Positions 18,671 through 28,212 of a DNA stretch of 64,000 nt are shown here, in pieces. How positions within the stretch are numbered: position 1 is the stretch's first letter; each line of letters begins with the position of its first letter. Source of the DNA: Thermoanaerobacter kivui. Lineage in GTDB: Bacteria > Bacillota > Thermoanaerobacteria > Thermoanaerobacterales > Thermoanaerobacteraceae. The notes beneath the pieces were generated by a model, which saw only the letters and a list, made by a program, of their open reading frames with translations, was not told the origin of the DNA and did not search any database. The stretch is from positions 2,257,501-2,321,500 of the forward strand of contig NZ_CP009170.1 of NCBI RefSeq assembly GCF_000763575.1, given 5' to 3'. A program made the translations under genes and the position numbers.

Positions 18671-21126
18671 GTCCCTTCTTCCTTAAGCTTAAATCCAGTA
18701 TTTGGGTCATAAAACTCATCTACTAAATCTCTGGAAAGATAGGGTATGGTTTTGCCTATATCTACTTTGTTTATCAAGACTTTAGCTGGTACAGAAATAA
18801 TGTAACGTCCAAAATCCTTTTTTATTTTGTAAAAGGCTTCCCATCGGGCTTTACGATTAGAGGCTTTAATTACTTCTCTTTGATAAAAATTCCAAACTTC
18901 TTCTGCCTTATCATCTAACGCAACATATACACTTACAAGGTCCCACCGATTTTTAATCAATTGAAAATCGCTAACACCATAAGTATCATTTTGTGCTTTA
19001 GTAAACCGGCAGTAAGACATAGCCTCCAATAGCCCTATACTTTTACTCTGGTCTTTTTTCTCCCTGACCATTTCAAAAAATTGTTCCACTAAAACAGGGA
19101 ATTCTTTTTCATCAAATTCTCGCCTTTCTGAAAAAACTTGCTTGGCGCAATGAATATGAACTGCCCCATAAACTGATGGAGCCATAATTTCGCCGTTTTC
19201 ATTTACCAATTCAAAAAGCCTTACTATACCCTTCCCATGCTTAAAATTGCGATTACATCTCCCCGCCGCTTGTATGACCGAATCGATAGGTCCAATATCT
19301 CTCCAAACCTCATCAAAATCCAAATCCACACCAGCTTCCACTACTTGGGTAGATATTACAATGGGTTTCTCTCCTCTCCTCAGTATCTCCTTGATTTTCT
19401 TTATCCTCTCCTCTCTTTGCAAAGGTATTATATTAGTAGATAAATAATAAACATCTGCTTCAGGCATAAGCATAGTTAGTTTCTCATAAAATTCTATTGA
19501 GCTTCTGATAGTATTAGATATCACGAGATAAGACTTGTCTTTCTTATAATTATTGACAAAAATTTTAACCGCATCTTCTATACTTTTTTCCCCACCTTCA
19601 ATTTTTAATCGAACTCGAGAAAGTTCATTAAAGTATCCGATAATATCTTGGGCTTCCCCTGCTAACTCTATAGCTTCCCCAGGACCAAACCACTCTGGTC
19701 TGGTAGCAGTCATAAGAATCAACCTTAAATCAAAATATTCTGCTGCTTCCTTCAATACTTTTATCACAAGAGGCCAATACTCAACTGGTATATTTTGTAC
19801 TTCGTCCATTATTAAAATGGAAAGGTTAAGCTGGGAAAACTTTTTAAGCATTCTATTTCTATTCCCTATTAAAGTATGAAGTAACTGTACAAAAGTAGTA
19901 ACTACCACCTCACTTTTCCAGCTTTCTATAAGGAGCATAGCTTCGTCAAAAGCTCGCATATCTTCTTCCTCTCTATCTTGATAAAAAATTTCACTCAAGT
20001 GATGGTGTTTAAGTAAATAAGGCGAAGGAGTGGAGGAAAACTGATCTACAGTTTTAGAAAAAATCTGATGCATTACTTCATAAGTTTGATCTATTATGCT
20101 TGTAAAAGGCAGCGCATATATGATTTTAGGAGCCGTGCCATAGATTTCTTTTAAGCGCTCTCTTAAAATGAACGCTGCGTTTATAACAGCAAGAGTCTTA
20201 CCACTGCCAGTAGGAGCTGTGAGAGTAAAAAAGCGTTGTTCAAGAGGTGCGTTTTTTATTCGTTCAGCCGCCTGTTCAAAAACTTTTTGCCGTATGTCAA
20301 CAATTTTAGGTTCTCCACTAGGAGTAAAATGTTTTTCTTTATATATGACTACCAAATTAGGAGGAAAATCCACCCGTTTAACTTCTCTGACCCGTCCACT
20401 GTGAAGTTTGTCATTGTTTATTAGAACAGAAAAGAGAGACACCATTTTGAAATATTCGTTTAACTCCCCGCTTTTTGCCCTTTTTTCTCGATAAAATTTT
20501 CTCCATTTTTTATGAAGAGAAGTATAAACATTTTTCCAATCGTCAAAAAATTCATTTAAAAGCTCTTCACAGTTTTGCTTCAAAACAGAAAGGACAGGAA
20601 GGTCTTTCGCACTTAACATTTTTATTAACCACTGCCGGGCTTTATTCAAAGAAAAAGAAACAGCTTTTGCATGTTTTTTTAAGTCTTTTATTTGCTGTTC
20701 TATAATTTCTAACCGTCTGGCTTTATTGGGATCCAGAGTTTTTTCATAATAATCTTCCATCTCTAAAGGAGATACCAAGTACTCTTCTATATTCCCCAAA
20801 TCTCTGTGATGCCATAGAACTGACATAAAAACCATTAATTCATCCCAATCTTTTAATCCTTCTTTACCTACTAAAAATGTACTCCATATGGCTGAAATAA
20901 AAGCATGATCTTTATAGGGATTAGTTTGCTCTTTAAGTAAATAATCTTGAAAATAACTAGTATATTTACCAAAATCATGACCAAACCCAGCAATAGTAGC
21001 GGGAAAAACCAGTTCTTTCCCATTGGGTAGTTTGATTATGTCTTCTGCAGATTTGAGTGCAACGAAAACTAAATGAGCACCTAAGCGATAGAGGGCTTTT
21101 TGTTCTCTGTGGGCATAGTAAACCAT
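18658..21126 (-). CDS. cas3: Cas3 HD nuclease-helicase (type I-B)
   Basis: Target-degrading enzyme of type I-B interference, 822 residues. The N-terminal HD domain shows A-G-F-G-H-D-F-G-K-Y near residue 48 and L-W-H-H-R-D near 105. The helicase part has Walker A (TAPTGSGKT, about 303), the DEVQ box (about 438), an M-T-A-T-R motif III, and near the end V-V-E-A-G-V-D-L-D-F and Q-A-A-G-R-C-N-R (motifs V and VI). All motifs look intact. Its start overlaps the end of cas5 by 46 bp; the N-terminal Y-Y-A-H-R-E supports this start. Confidence 0.96.
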   Translation of the reverse strand: MVYYAHREQKALYRLGAHLVFVALKSAEDIIKLPNGKELVFPATIAGFGHDFGKYTSYFQDYLLKEQTNPYKDHAFISAIWSTFLVGKEGLKDWDELMVFMSVLWHHRDLGNIEEYLVSPLEMEDYYEKTLDPNKARRLEIIEQQIKDLKKHAKAVSFSLNKARQWLIKMLSAKDLPVLSVLKQNCEELLNEFFDDWKNVYTSLHKKWRKFYREKRAKSGELNEYFKMVSLFSVLINNDKLHSGRVREVKRVDFPPNLVVIYKEKHFTPSGEPKIVDIRQKVFEQAAERIKNAPLEQRFFTLTAPTGSGKTLAVINAAFILRERLKEIYGTAPKIIYALPFTSIIDQTYEVMHQIFSKTVDQFSSTPSPYLLKHHHLSEIFYQDREEEDMRAFDEAMLLIESWKSEVVVTTFVQLLHTLIGNRNRMLKKFSQLNLSILIMDEVQNIPVEYWPLVIKVLKEAAEYFDLRLILMTATRPEWFGPGEAIELAGEAQDIIGYFNELSRVRLKIEGGEKSIEDAVKIFVNNYKKDKSYLVISNTIRSSIEFYEKLTMLMPEADVYYLSTNIIPLQREERIKKIKEILRRGEKPIVISTQVVEAGVDLDFDEVWRDIGPIDSVIQAAGRCNRNFKHGKGIVRLFELVNENGEIMAPSVYGAVHIHCAKQVFSERREFDEKEFPVLVEQFFEMVREKKDQSKSIGLLEAMSYCRFTKAQNDTYGVSDFQLIKNRWDLVSVYVALDDKAEEVWNFYQREVIKASNRKARWEAFYKIKKDFGRYIISVPAKVLINKVDIGKTIPYLSRDLVDEFYDPNTGFKLKEEGTWIY

Positions 21127-21881
21127 AATTCCCCCTCCATAAAAGCTACATTTTCTTCCCCTGAAGGCAGAGAAAAACTATACGCATCAATTGAGAGTAT
21201 AGCTTTCCAAGGCTGCCCCTTGGTCTCATAGATATAACTTCTAGGGGGTAAAAGATTTCTGCCTTCAGAAAAAGCTTCAGGAGCTTTTTCTCTGTTTAAT
21301 GTAATCCCATTAGTTAAAAAGGGCTTTTTTAAAAAATCAACCGTTAAAACAGAATGGAGCATGACCTCTTCCCCTGCAGGGATTACTTTTGAAGGTTCAC
21401 CAAAATATACTAATTGAGTCTGAGCAATAAATTCTGTCAAACCCAGGTAAAGAGGAAAATACGGCTTATTCTGTTTTAGCCTTTTTGCAACTTCCTCTGT
21501 TATTCCTTCTTCTTTATGCCCAAAATAGATACGGTAATTTAGCATAGGAGCTCCTCCTCCGGGGAGGAGAAGCTCCAGAGGTACCTGGGTTCCTTTCATG
21601 AAACCTAATTTTTTCATCATATTTAGATCCTCTTCCTTAGTTCTAATATAATTTACTGTTTGAAAGAGACTTCGCACTGGAACTTTTATAACTACTCCAA
21701 ATCTCGCATTGTCGGGATTTAATTTTTCATAATAGCTATCCCTTTCCCACCCCAAAATAGCCGCTATTATCCCCATGAGCACTGTCCTTGGGGGAAAAGG
21801 ATAAGACAAAGAAGAAGTATTAGTATAATATTTGCGGAAATGGGCGAAAGGCCCCCGCAAATCAAATACAGCTATCTTCAT
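21081..21881 (-). CDS. cas5: Cas5, I-B Cascade subunit
   Basis: A RAMP-fold protein of 266 residues that binds the 5' handle of the crRNA in the I-B Cascade. It starts MKIAVFDLRGPFAHFRKYYT, typical of Cas5h, then has F-P-P-R-T-V-L-M-G-I-I-A-A-I-L-G, the glycine-containing helix of the family. It lies 16 bp after cas7. Confidence 0.94.
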   Translation of the reverse strand: MKIAVFDLRGPFAHFRKYYTNTSSLSYPFPPRTVLMGIIAAILGWERDSYYEKLNPDNARFGVVIKVPVRSLFQTVNYIRTKEEDLNMMKKLGFMKGTQVPLELLLPGGGAPMLNYRIYFGHKEEGITEEVAKRLKQNKPYFPLYLGLTEFIAQTQLVYFGEPSKVIPAGEEVMLHSVLTVDFLKKPFLTNGITLNREKAPEAFSEGRNLLPPRSYIYETKGQPWKAILSIDAYSFSLPSGEENVAFMEGELWFTMPTENKKPSIA

Positions 21882-21897
21882 ATCTTCTTCTCCCTTC

Positions 21898-22881
21898 TTA
21901 AACCAGAGATATTACTTTCGAAGATCCCAATATATTTTCCAACATCTCAGAAAATGTTTGTTCTTCTCCATTTACAAGTGTCATCAAATCTACATCTTGC
22001 CATACGAATACCCTGTTAATCTTTTCTTTCATACCTTCCAAATATCTTGTAATTCCTCCAATTTCTAATTTTACATCTTGAATAGAGCGCAATCCTTCCT
22101 CTTCAGAAAGTCGGAGATATTGTCTTAAATCTCCTATGAAGGTCTCATCATCTATATATTCAAATCGGACATAGAGGCGAGGATATTGCCCAATTTTGGA
22201 ACGAGTAGCCAATAAAGGAATGGCTTTAAGCATAGCTTGATCTAAAAGTTCTAAATCCTCATAAGTAGTAGCACCTAAGAGATTTTCTCCTGCCTTTTTG
22301 TACATTTCCCTTGCCCGGCGTGCACTGATAATCCCGTGGAAGGCAATCAAAGAATAATAAAGTCTATAATCCTTGCCAAAAGTGCCCTGACCAGCTTGCT
22401 GTCTGGAGGAAAATTGGGAAGAAATAGTATTAGATTCTACTAATTGAACTCTATTGAGAGAATATCCCCAGTTAAACTGTACTGGTCCAGTAAGAGTTAT
22501 CCCTTCTCCTTCTCCCTTTCGCTCACCTTTTATAGGCATGGTAGCTCCGAAAAGGCGCACATCAATTAGTTTTGTAAGTAAAATTGGCAGGTCAGCTCCA
22601 CTAACGTTATCTTTGCCTAAGATTCTTTTTATTCTATCTTCAGCTTGCCCTATGCCTTCAGCTTTGGTTACATAAATGGTTTGGTCCTCTCCCTTGGCTT
22701 GGAAATAATCATATAAATAGTCCCTTATATAGCGCTTAAGTCTTACATCAGAAACTAAATTACGCTCTCGTTCTAAGTCCATTCTTGGTCTGTTTTCGTC
22801 ATCGGGGTCACCATTGGGATTGCACATCTTTGCATCGTAAATGAACAATATTTCGCCGTTCTTATCAACAAGAGTTCTCAT
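21898..22881 (-). CDS. cas7: Cas7 (Csh2), I-B Cascade backbone
   Basis: A 327-residue backbone subunit that wraps the crRNA spacer. It begins with the Csh2 signature G-E-I-L-F-I-Y-D-A-K-M-C-N-P-N-G-D-P, then E-N-R-P-R-M-D. L-T-G-P-V-Q-F-N-W-G-Y-S near the middle is also characteristic. It lies 4 bp after cas8b, so the two are coupled. Confidence 0.96.
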   Translation of the reverse strand: MRTLVDKNGEILFIYDAKMCNPNGDPDDENRPRMDLERERNLVSDVRLKRYIRDYLYDYFQAKGEDQTIYVTKAEGIGQAEDRIKRILGKDNVSGADLPILLTKLIDVRLFGATMPIKGERKGEGEGITLTGPVQFNWGYSLNRVQLVESNTISSQFSSRQQAGQGTFGKDYRLYYSLIAFHGIISARRAREMYKKAGENLLGATTYEDLELLDQAMLKAIPLLATRSKIGQYPRLYVRFEYIDDETFIGDLRQYLRLSEEEGLRSIQDVKLEIGGITRYLEGMKEKINRVFVWQDVDLMTLVNGEEQTFSEMLENILGSSKVISLV

Positions 22882-22885
22882 ATAA

Positions 22886-24994
22886 TCATTCCTCCTCTTC
22901 TTTTTCTTCTAAATTTTCTTTTTTACCTGACATTCTGGAACCAAAAGCATACCCTGACAGTATATAAAAGACGTTTTCCTCAGATGTCAAAGGCCAATCT
23001 TTTTCACCGCGGTATTTGTCCATGAGCTTTTTCATCTCACTGTAAACCTGCTCATTGAAGCGAAGTTTATCATACTGTCTTAGTTTTTCAAAAATCAAGT
23101 TGGACAATTGCTGAACTTTTTTAAAGCTCATGCCTTGATAGTTGATTTTGTCTAAAATAGGTTTGCTCTTATGCCCTGAAGAGTATTGTCCCTTACCTAC
23201 TTCGCTTATGAGATAGCCCATCAAAAAGAGAGCAGCCTGAGGTTCACTGTATTTCATCTCTAATAAATAGTTTTTTATCTCTGGTTTCACTTCCAGCATT
23301 TCTGATACTTCCGTCAAGTTTTTCACCCCTTTTAATAATTTTTCTTCCTGTAAAAGTTTTATTAAAAATCCAGCTCTTAAAATTTCCTGACTTAAAATCC
23401 AATCCCTATTTTCTTGAGCAATTCTTCTCCTCTCTTGATTAGTACCAGCTAATGAATCTGTTAAATAGAGGCGTGCTAAAGTTACAAATTGAGTTACAAG
23501 AAAATCGTAATCTATAGGTTCTCTTTTAAGCAGTCCATGATAAAGGTAAAGTAACTTTTTGTGCTCTGTCTTATCACCCTCTCTCAAAGGTAGTAGATAA
23601 TAAAGTCGGGTAAGGTCCAACCACCAATCTCTGCAATCACCACCCAATAATTTAGCAGCCAGGTGAGAAAGCTGGTTACTCTTCTTAAAAAGCCCAAAGA
23701 GCCAGCTTGGGGCCACATCTTCAATTAAGCTTAAAACTCTAAATTCACTCTGGGTTTTTTGATAAAATAAGAAAGTTAAAAGAGCTTGATTCTCTATCCC
23801 TTCTTCTTCCATCTCATAAAGTACTCTTCTAAGTTCTTTTTCAAATTCTTTTTCATCCGCTATACTCCTCACCTGACCAGTAAAATCTACAATATTTTGT
23901 GTTTTCTTTCTTAACTTCCCTACTATATTAGAAAAATCCATCTTCCATCCTTCTAAATCATGAGTTAAAAGTAATGAAGGTAAAAGTAAGAAACTAAGAT
24001 TGCCTATTCTAAATCCCAAATTGCTGAGCATATATCTTTCAGCTACCAAAAGAGAATTAAAGCATTCCTCGCAAATGAGAAAATTGCGAGAAAAGCCTTT
24101 TTCATTTAATTCAGAAGCAAAACCAATTTTATCAGTTATATAAGGCTTAAAAAATTCAAGTCGCTTAAAAGCAGTAGGACTGACTCTGTCTTTCTTTTCT
24201 CCGCAAATCGAGCAATATCCTTCAATCACCTCCTTTTCAAATCCTTCTGTACGATATTCAATTATCACATCGTCATAGGGTGATAAATCTATTAAAGGTT
24301 TATTATTTAAAACTATTGTCCACAGGGCTATTTGCCTCTTTTTTACTCCAATTTTTTTAGCAATCTCTTCTGACAACTCTTGCGCTACTAATTTGGCTAA
24401 ATCTTTTTTCTTAATTAGCTCTTTAGCTTTTTTGATAATATCTTTAATTTCTTTTTGCGCCTTTTTATCAGTTTGCTCCTTCTGATATTGGTTTAATTGC
24501 TGTAAAAAATTGTCCAGTTCATTGAGGTTCTCTTTTAACTTATCATCTTTTAAAGGAAAACCAATTTTTCTAATATCAAATAAGCTTTCACCATTTGGTA
24601 GCACAACAAAATATCCTTTTAATATTTTATCTATTGAAAGAGCCAATTCCGAATGTTGTCTGCTGCGGCGTAAAAGTGTCTGATAAAGGTTAGAAAGCGT
24701 AGAACCCATAAGATAATTTAAATTGCTAACAGTAAGAAATATTTGAGGAATATTCCCTGAAGCATTACCTACAAAACGCCAGCGAAATAAAAAATCTTTT
24801 CTGGATTTGTACTCCTCTGGAATCTCTTCCAAATCAAAATTAAATTTTAATTCTTCACCTTCTTCAAAGAATTTAAGTTTAACTAAATATTGTTCCTCCT
24901 CCTGTTTAGGTGAACTCAAATCTTCTATAAGGTAGGAAAGCATTTCTTCATCAACGCCCAAGTTTTTGCCAATAAAAGTTACTGCCTCTAACAT
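22886..24994 (-). CDS. cas8b: Cas8b (Csh1), I-B Cascade large subunit
   Basis: A large protein of 702 residues in the position of Cas8b, which recognises the PAM and recruits Cas3. The middle holds a Cys4 zinc-finger-like set: Y-C-S-I-C-G-E-K and about 55 residues later I-C-E-E-C-F, typical of Csh1. Family conservation is low; the call rests on the finger, size and the gene order before cas7-cas5-cas3. The end is acidic (KEEE). It lies 2 bp after module B cmr6, so the I-B and III-B genes are joined in one transcription unit. Confidence 0.88.
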   Translation of the reverse strand: MLEAVTFIGKNLGVDEEMLSYLIEDLSSPKQEEEQYLVKLKFFEEGEELKFNFDLEEIPEEYKSRKDFLFRWRFVGNASGNIPQIFLTVSNLNYLMGSTLSNLYQTLLRRSRQHSELALSIDKILKGYFVVLPNGESLFDIRKIGFPLKDDKLKENLNELDNFLQQLNQYQKEQTDKKAQKEIKDIIKKAKELIKKKDLAKLVAQELSEEIAKKIGVKKRQIALWTIVLNNKPLIDLSPYDDVIIEYRTEGFEKEVIEGYCSICGEKKDRVSPTAFKRLEFFKPYITDKIGFASELNEKGFSRNFLICEECFNSLLVAERYMLSNLGFRIGNLSFLLLPSLLLTHDLEGWKMDFSNIVGKLRKKTQNIVDFTGQVRSIADEKEFEKELRRVLYEMEEEGIENQALLTFLFYQKTQSEFRVLSLIEDVAPSWLFGLFKKSNQLSHLAAKLLGGDCRDWWLDLTRLYYLLPLREGDKTEHKKLLYLYHGLLKREPIDYDFLVTQFVTLARLYLTDSLAGTNQERRRIAQENRDWILSQEILRAGFLIKLLQEEKLLKGVKNLTEVSEMLEVKPEIKNYLLEMKYSEPQAALFLMGYLISEVGKGQYSSGHKSKPILDKINYQGMSFKKVQQLSNLIFEKLRQYDKLRFNEQVYSEMKKLMDKYRGEKDWPLTSEENVFYILSGYAFGSRMSGKKENLEEKEEEE

Positions 24995-24996
24995 TT

Positions 24997-25863
24997 TTAT
25001 CCCTCTTTCTTTAATGATTGTGCCAATTTCCTCTGAGCCTCTTCGTGTGGTTCAAATCGACCATAGCCTACAGAAGTTTTAGCTCCGGCTCCAGCCCAGC
25101 TAAGAGCTTCTTTTATCCATTCCTGCAATTTAAATATATCTTCTTTTCCTTCTTTAATTCGAGGAGCTATGGCAAAAACAAAAGTTTGGTCTGAAGCTAC
25201 TGTTAAAAAAGGTATGGGCACAGGGTCATACCAATCTCCCGGCGCATACCAATCTCCCGGCGCTTTTTCGATTTTATTTTTCTCTTGCAAATAATAGGGG
25301 CTGTAATGGGGTGTCATTACATCAGCTTCTAATTTAATAGCTTTTATTGGTAACACATCAAAGAAAATGACGCTTCCTGCTTTATCGGATTTTCCCTTGC
25401 CTTTAGGTCCAAATATTTTCTCTATTTCTTTCGGATCTATCTCGCTCCATTCTTCTGCCCAAGAACGCACTAATCCTTTAAAAGAACTTCCCGGAAGATA
25501 AGGCACTCCCAAAGTATGATGCCATACAAAACCATTTTCTATGGGGTGTTTTCTCCCCAAGCCGGTAACAAACCGCCACTGGGTTTTGTAACACATATAA
25601 CTTCCTCCTAAAGTTGTTACAAGAGATAAAAGGCGAGTAAGAGCTTCTTGTATAAGTGATGGGTCGCCTATGTCACCACTAGTCACCGATTGAATCCATT
25701 CTTTTTTCCCATCTTTTTTCCCATCTTTTTTCCCATCTTTCGCTATAGTCCAATCTTTTTCCCACTGGTAGAAAAATTTATCATACCAGAGGCCAGCGTT
25801 AAAATTTTTTTGATATTTCTTCCACATTTCGATATTTTGAGCTTCTTGATAAAGAGGAATCAT
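24997..25863 (-). CDS. cmr6: Type III-B RAMP protein Cmr6 (module B)
   Basis: The Cmr6 of module B, 288 residues, with V-T-G-L-G-R-K-H-P-I-E-N-G, L-P-G-S-S-F-K-G-L-V-R and the C-terminal A-G-A-K-T-S-V-G-Y-G-R-F. Two small tandem repeats are seen: DGKK three times near residue 43, encoded by 12-bp units, and APGDWY twice near residue 210, encoded by an 18-bp direct repeat around 25226-25262. Module A has a single PGDW there. Both are in frame. The insert at PGDW is close to a conserved segment and may affect assembly. Confidence 0.92.
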   Translation of the reverse strand: MIPLYQEAQNIEMWKKYQKNFNAGLWYDKFFYQWEKDWTIAKDGKKDGKKDGKKEWIQSVTSGDIGDPSLIQEALTRLLSLVTTLGGSYMCYKTQWRFVTGLGRKHPIENGFVWHHTLGVPYLPGSSFKGLVRSWAEEWSEIDPKEIEKIFGPKGKGKSDKAGSVIFFDVLPIKAIKLEADVMTPHYSPYYLQEKNKIEKAPGDWYAPGDWYDPVPIPFLTVASDQTFVFAIAPRIKEGKEDIFKLQEWIKEALSWAGAGAKTSVGYGRFEPHEEAQRKLAQSLKKEG

Positions 25864-26288
25864 GATGTTTCCTCCTTCTCAACAACAGTCTCTTTCTTAA
25901 AAAAAGCCACAGCAAATTTTTTAAGCCACTCCAGGTAAGCTAAAGCTTCCATCTGGGCTTGAATATATGTCTCCCTGCTACTGTTGACAATGGCCTCCAT
26001 CAAATCTTCTGCATTGCGATAAGGAGCTTGGGAATGATCTCTGCAAAGCCAGCTCTGTATGGAATTGTATAGGACATAGTGGAGGTCTTCCTTATCACCT
26101 TTGGCCTGTGCTAAAAGAGTAGCCATGGCTTGTCCTAAGCCATTAGCTAAAATTGTTGCAGGCAAACTTTCTACATATGAAGCGTATTTATTCTTATTAT
26201 CAGAAGAGTACCTACCATTGTCGTTATTTATTTTTCTAATTTCGTTCAAGGCATGTTTAGCCCTTTCTTGAGCAATAGAGGGCCTCAT
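25860..26288 (-). CDS. cmr5: Type III-B small subunit Cmr5 (module B)
   Basis: A helical protein of 142 residues between cmr4 and cmr6. A-Q-E-R-A-K-H-A-L near the start and S-L-P-A-T-I-L-A-N-G-L-G-Q match Cmr5 helices and the module A copy. It overlaps cmr4 by 4 bp and cmr6 by 4 bp. Confidence 0.9.
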   Translation of the reverse strand: MRPSIAQERAKHALNEIRKINNDNGRYSSDNKNKYASYVESLPATILANGLGQAMATLLAQAKGDKEDLHYVLYNSIQSWLCRDHSQAPYRNAEDLMEAIVNSSRETYIQAQMEALAYLEWLKKFAVAFFKKETVVEKEETS

Positions 26289-27115
26289 CTGGATTCACCT
26301 CCAGAAAACCACTGTATCCTGCACCAACCCTGACCTATGGTTTCGTTTCCTCCCACTTGGAGATACGGACTATCTTTAAACAAAGACTCAACCTCATATA
26401 AGTCATTTTGATCCTCTGTAAGCTTTCTTTCAAAAATAAGAGAATAGAATAATGTATCAGGAGGAATTACTTCTTCATACCATAGGTTGTCACTGGTCTT
26501 GTTTTTATTCAGTACATTCCGGGCATTAACAGGTAGCCCGTACTGAGCGAAATATTGAAATTCTTTATCATCGATGATCACTAACTGAGTTTCTAGACGC
26601 TTTTTTACTGAATCATGTGGAATGAACTCTTTTAAAGTTTCTACTATTTTATTGAGATCTTTACCTTTGCTTGTGGAAAAAACTATTTCTTCCAGAAAGA
26701 GTTCTCCCATTTCTTCTTGAACTAAGGCTTTATCCCCGGGGTCAGGTATATCGAAATCCCAAGACAGCCCCATCAGCTCTCCATCTCTTTTTAGACGCTC
26801 TAAAATATAGGGACAAGTAACCCACTTAAAGGGGCCTGGTAGAGACCTCACAGGTAAAAGAAGAAGACGAGCATCGGTTATAAGCAAAGATCCCGCTTGG
26901 TTTGATTCGCCAAAAATCCGCTTTAATTTTTCTTCTTTTTCTCCCCATACCTGCTCTGCCTTATCTCTCAAAGCACCTTTTAAGCTAGAACCCACTATAA
27001 CTGGATAACCTGTGGTTTTTTCCCGAGCTACAGGTAAGTCCACTGCTCCTACCACTTGTCCCACCCCAGGGTGCAAACTGGTCTCTGCAAAAAGAGATAA
27101 AATACTACCCTTCAT
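26285..27115 (-). CDS. cmr4: Type III-B backbone nuclease Cmr4 (module B)
   Basis: Cmr4 backbone and target-RNA nuclease, 276 residues from the ATG at 27115, which has a GGGAGGAG site and overlaps the cmr3 stop as ATGA. An in-frame ATG at 27130 is less likely. Asp26 in G-A-V-D-L-P-V-A-R-E corresponds to the catalytic aspartate of the family. S-S-L-K-G-A-L-R-D and L-Q-V-G-G-N-E-T-I-G-Q-G are further signatures. It is intact, even though the cas10 of this module is broken. Confidence 0.94.
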   Translation of the reverse strand: MKGSILSLFAETSLHPGVGQVVGAVDLPVAREKTTGYPVIVGSSLKGALRDKAEQVWGEKEEKLKRIFGESNQAGSLLITDARLLLLPVRSLPGPFKWVTCPYILERLKRDGELMGLSWDFDIPDPGDKALVQEEMGELFLEEIVFSTSKGKDLNKIVETLKEFIPHDSVKKRLETQLVIIDDKEFQYFAQYGLPVNARNVLNKNKTSDNLWYEEVIPPDTLFYSLIFERKLTEDQNDLYEVESLFKDSPYLQVGGNETIGQGWCRIQWFSGGESR

Positions 27116-28212
27116 TTTATCTCCTCCCATCTACCTATAATTATCTGGTTAAAACCATAATCTCCTCTCGGTTCCAAGCATTGCCCGTGAAGTTTACTCA
27201 ACTTTTCTTTTATATCCTCTCTATTTTCCGCTTCATAAAACCATAGGCTGCCAGGAGGAAGAACAGGCACTAAAGGTCTGGGTTCCTGTTTTTTTAAGTC
27301 CCAACCTCCCACATAGAGGCATTTCCCTATGCACGCCGATACCATTGTGCCGGGAATTCCAGGAGGACCTTGAAGTATAGCTGTATCTAACGGCTCGAAC
27401 CATCCAGGTGTAAGAAGTAAAGCAAAAAATCGCAATTTCCCATCTTTGTCAGGATAAATTTTCGGAAATGATGGTAAAACCTCTTCAGGAAAACCTGTAG
27501 CTACTTCAACTCTAGCCAGGCGCCCTTCTCCACCTAGAGGTATTGCTTTGATGCCAGAAGTATCCCAATCATCAGGAATGCCCCCTACATATATGGCCAA
27601 AGATGTTTCTTTTTGAGGTCTTACATGAACTACATAGTAAAGATGACCCTCCTTGGCGGTGCGGGTTTTATCGGACCGCTCCAAACCTATACGGGGTTCA
27701 TTGAAATATACCTTGTCCCTGGGCAATATATCTTCCTCATTGGGAAGGCCGCCTTGTATCACCTCCTGAAGACCTTCTCGAGATATATACTCCCCTTCTA
27801 TTACCTTATACCCTTCTCCACCTTCATCTGCTATAACAGGAAGGCGAACTTCCCCTAAATCGCAACGAACCTTGGAACCGGGCACTAATCTTAAAAAATC
27901 CTTGCCTTTTTTCAGAAGTAAAAGAGGTGCAGGAAAATAAGGCTTATTTTTGTACAAGAGATAAGGACCCTTAAACTGAATTTTGCCTAAATTATCTGAA
28001 TCGCCCAGTTCTTTAGGCCATAAATTAGGCTTTTCAGGAGACCACCCTCTCTTTATGGCTAAACTATATCTTACTGCCCCCTGTAGAGTGGTTATAAAGG
28101 GTGGAAAAAGGCTCTGTACGCTACTGTATCCTCCTTCGCCCGCATGAAATGAGACTCCGCCTCGGAAAAAGAAAGTGTCCAAAGCTTCAAAGGACCACTT
28201 GCTCCAGTTCAT
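27112..28212 (-). CDS. cmr3: Type III-B RAMP protein Cmr3 (module B)
   Basis: Cmr3 of module B, 366 residues, starting MNWSKWSFEALDTFFFRGG with F-P-P-F-I-T-T-L-Q-G-A-V-R shortly after, as in the family. A late G-I-P-G-T-M-V-S segment is also typical. It overlaps the preceding cas10 fragment by 4 bp and cmr4 by 4 bp. Confidence 0.92.
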   Translation of the reverse strand: MNWSKWSFEALDTFFFRGGVSFHAGEGGYSSVQSLFPPFITTLQGAVRYSLAIKRGWSPEKPNLWPKELGDSDNLGKIQFKGPYLLYKNKPYFPAPLLLLKKGKDFLRLVPGSKVRCDLGEVRLPVIADEGGEGYKVIEGEYISREGLQEVIQGGLPNEEDILPRDKVYFNEPRIGLERSDKTRTAKEGHLYYVVHVRPQKETSLAIYVGGIPDDWDTSGIKAIPLGGEGRLARVEVATGFPEEVLPSFPKIYPDKDGKLRFFALLLTPGWFEPLDTAILQGPPGIPGTMVSACIGKCLYVGGWDLKKQEPRPLVPVLPPGSLWFYEAENREDIKEKLSKLHGQCLEPRGDYGFNQIIIGRWEEIK

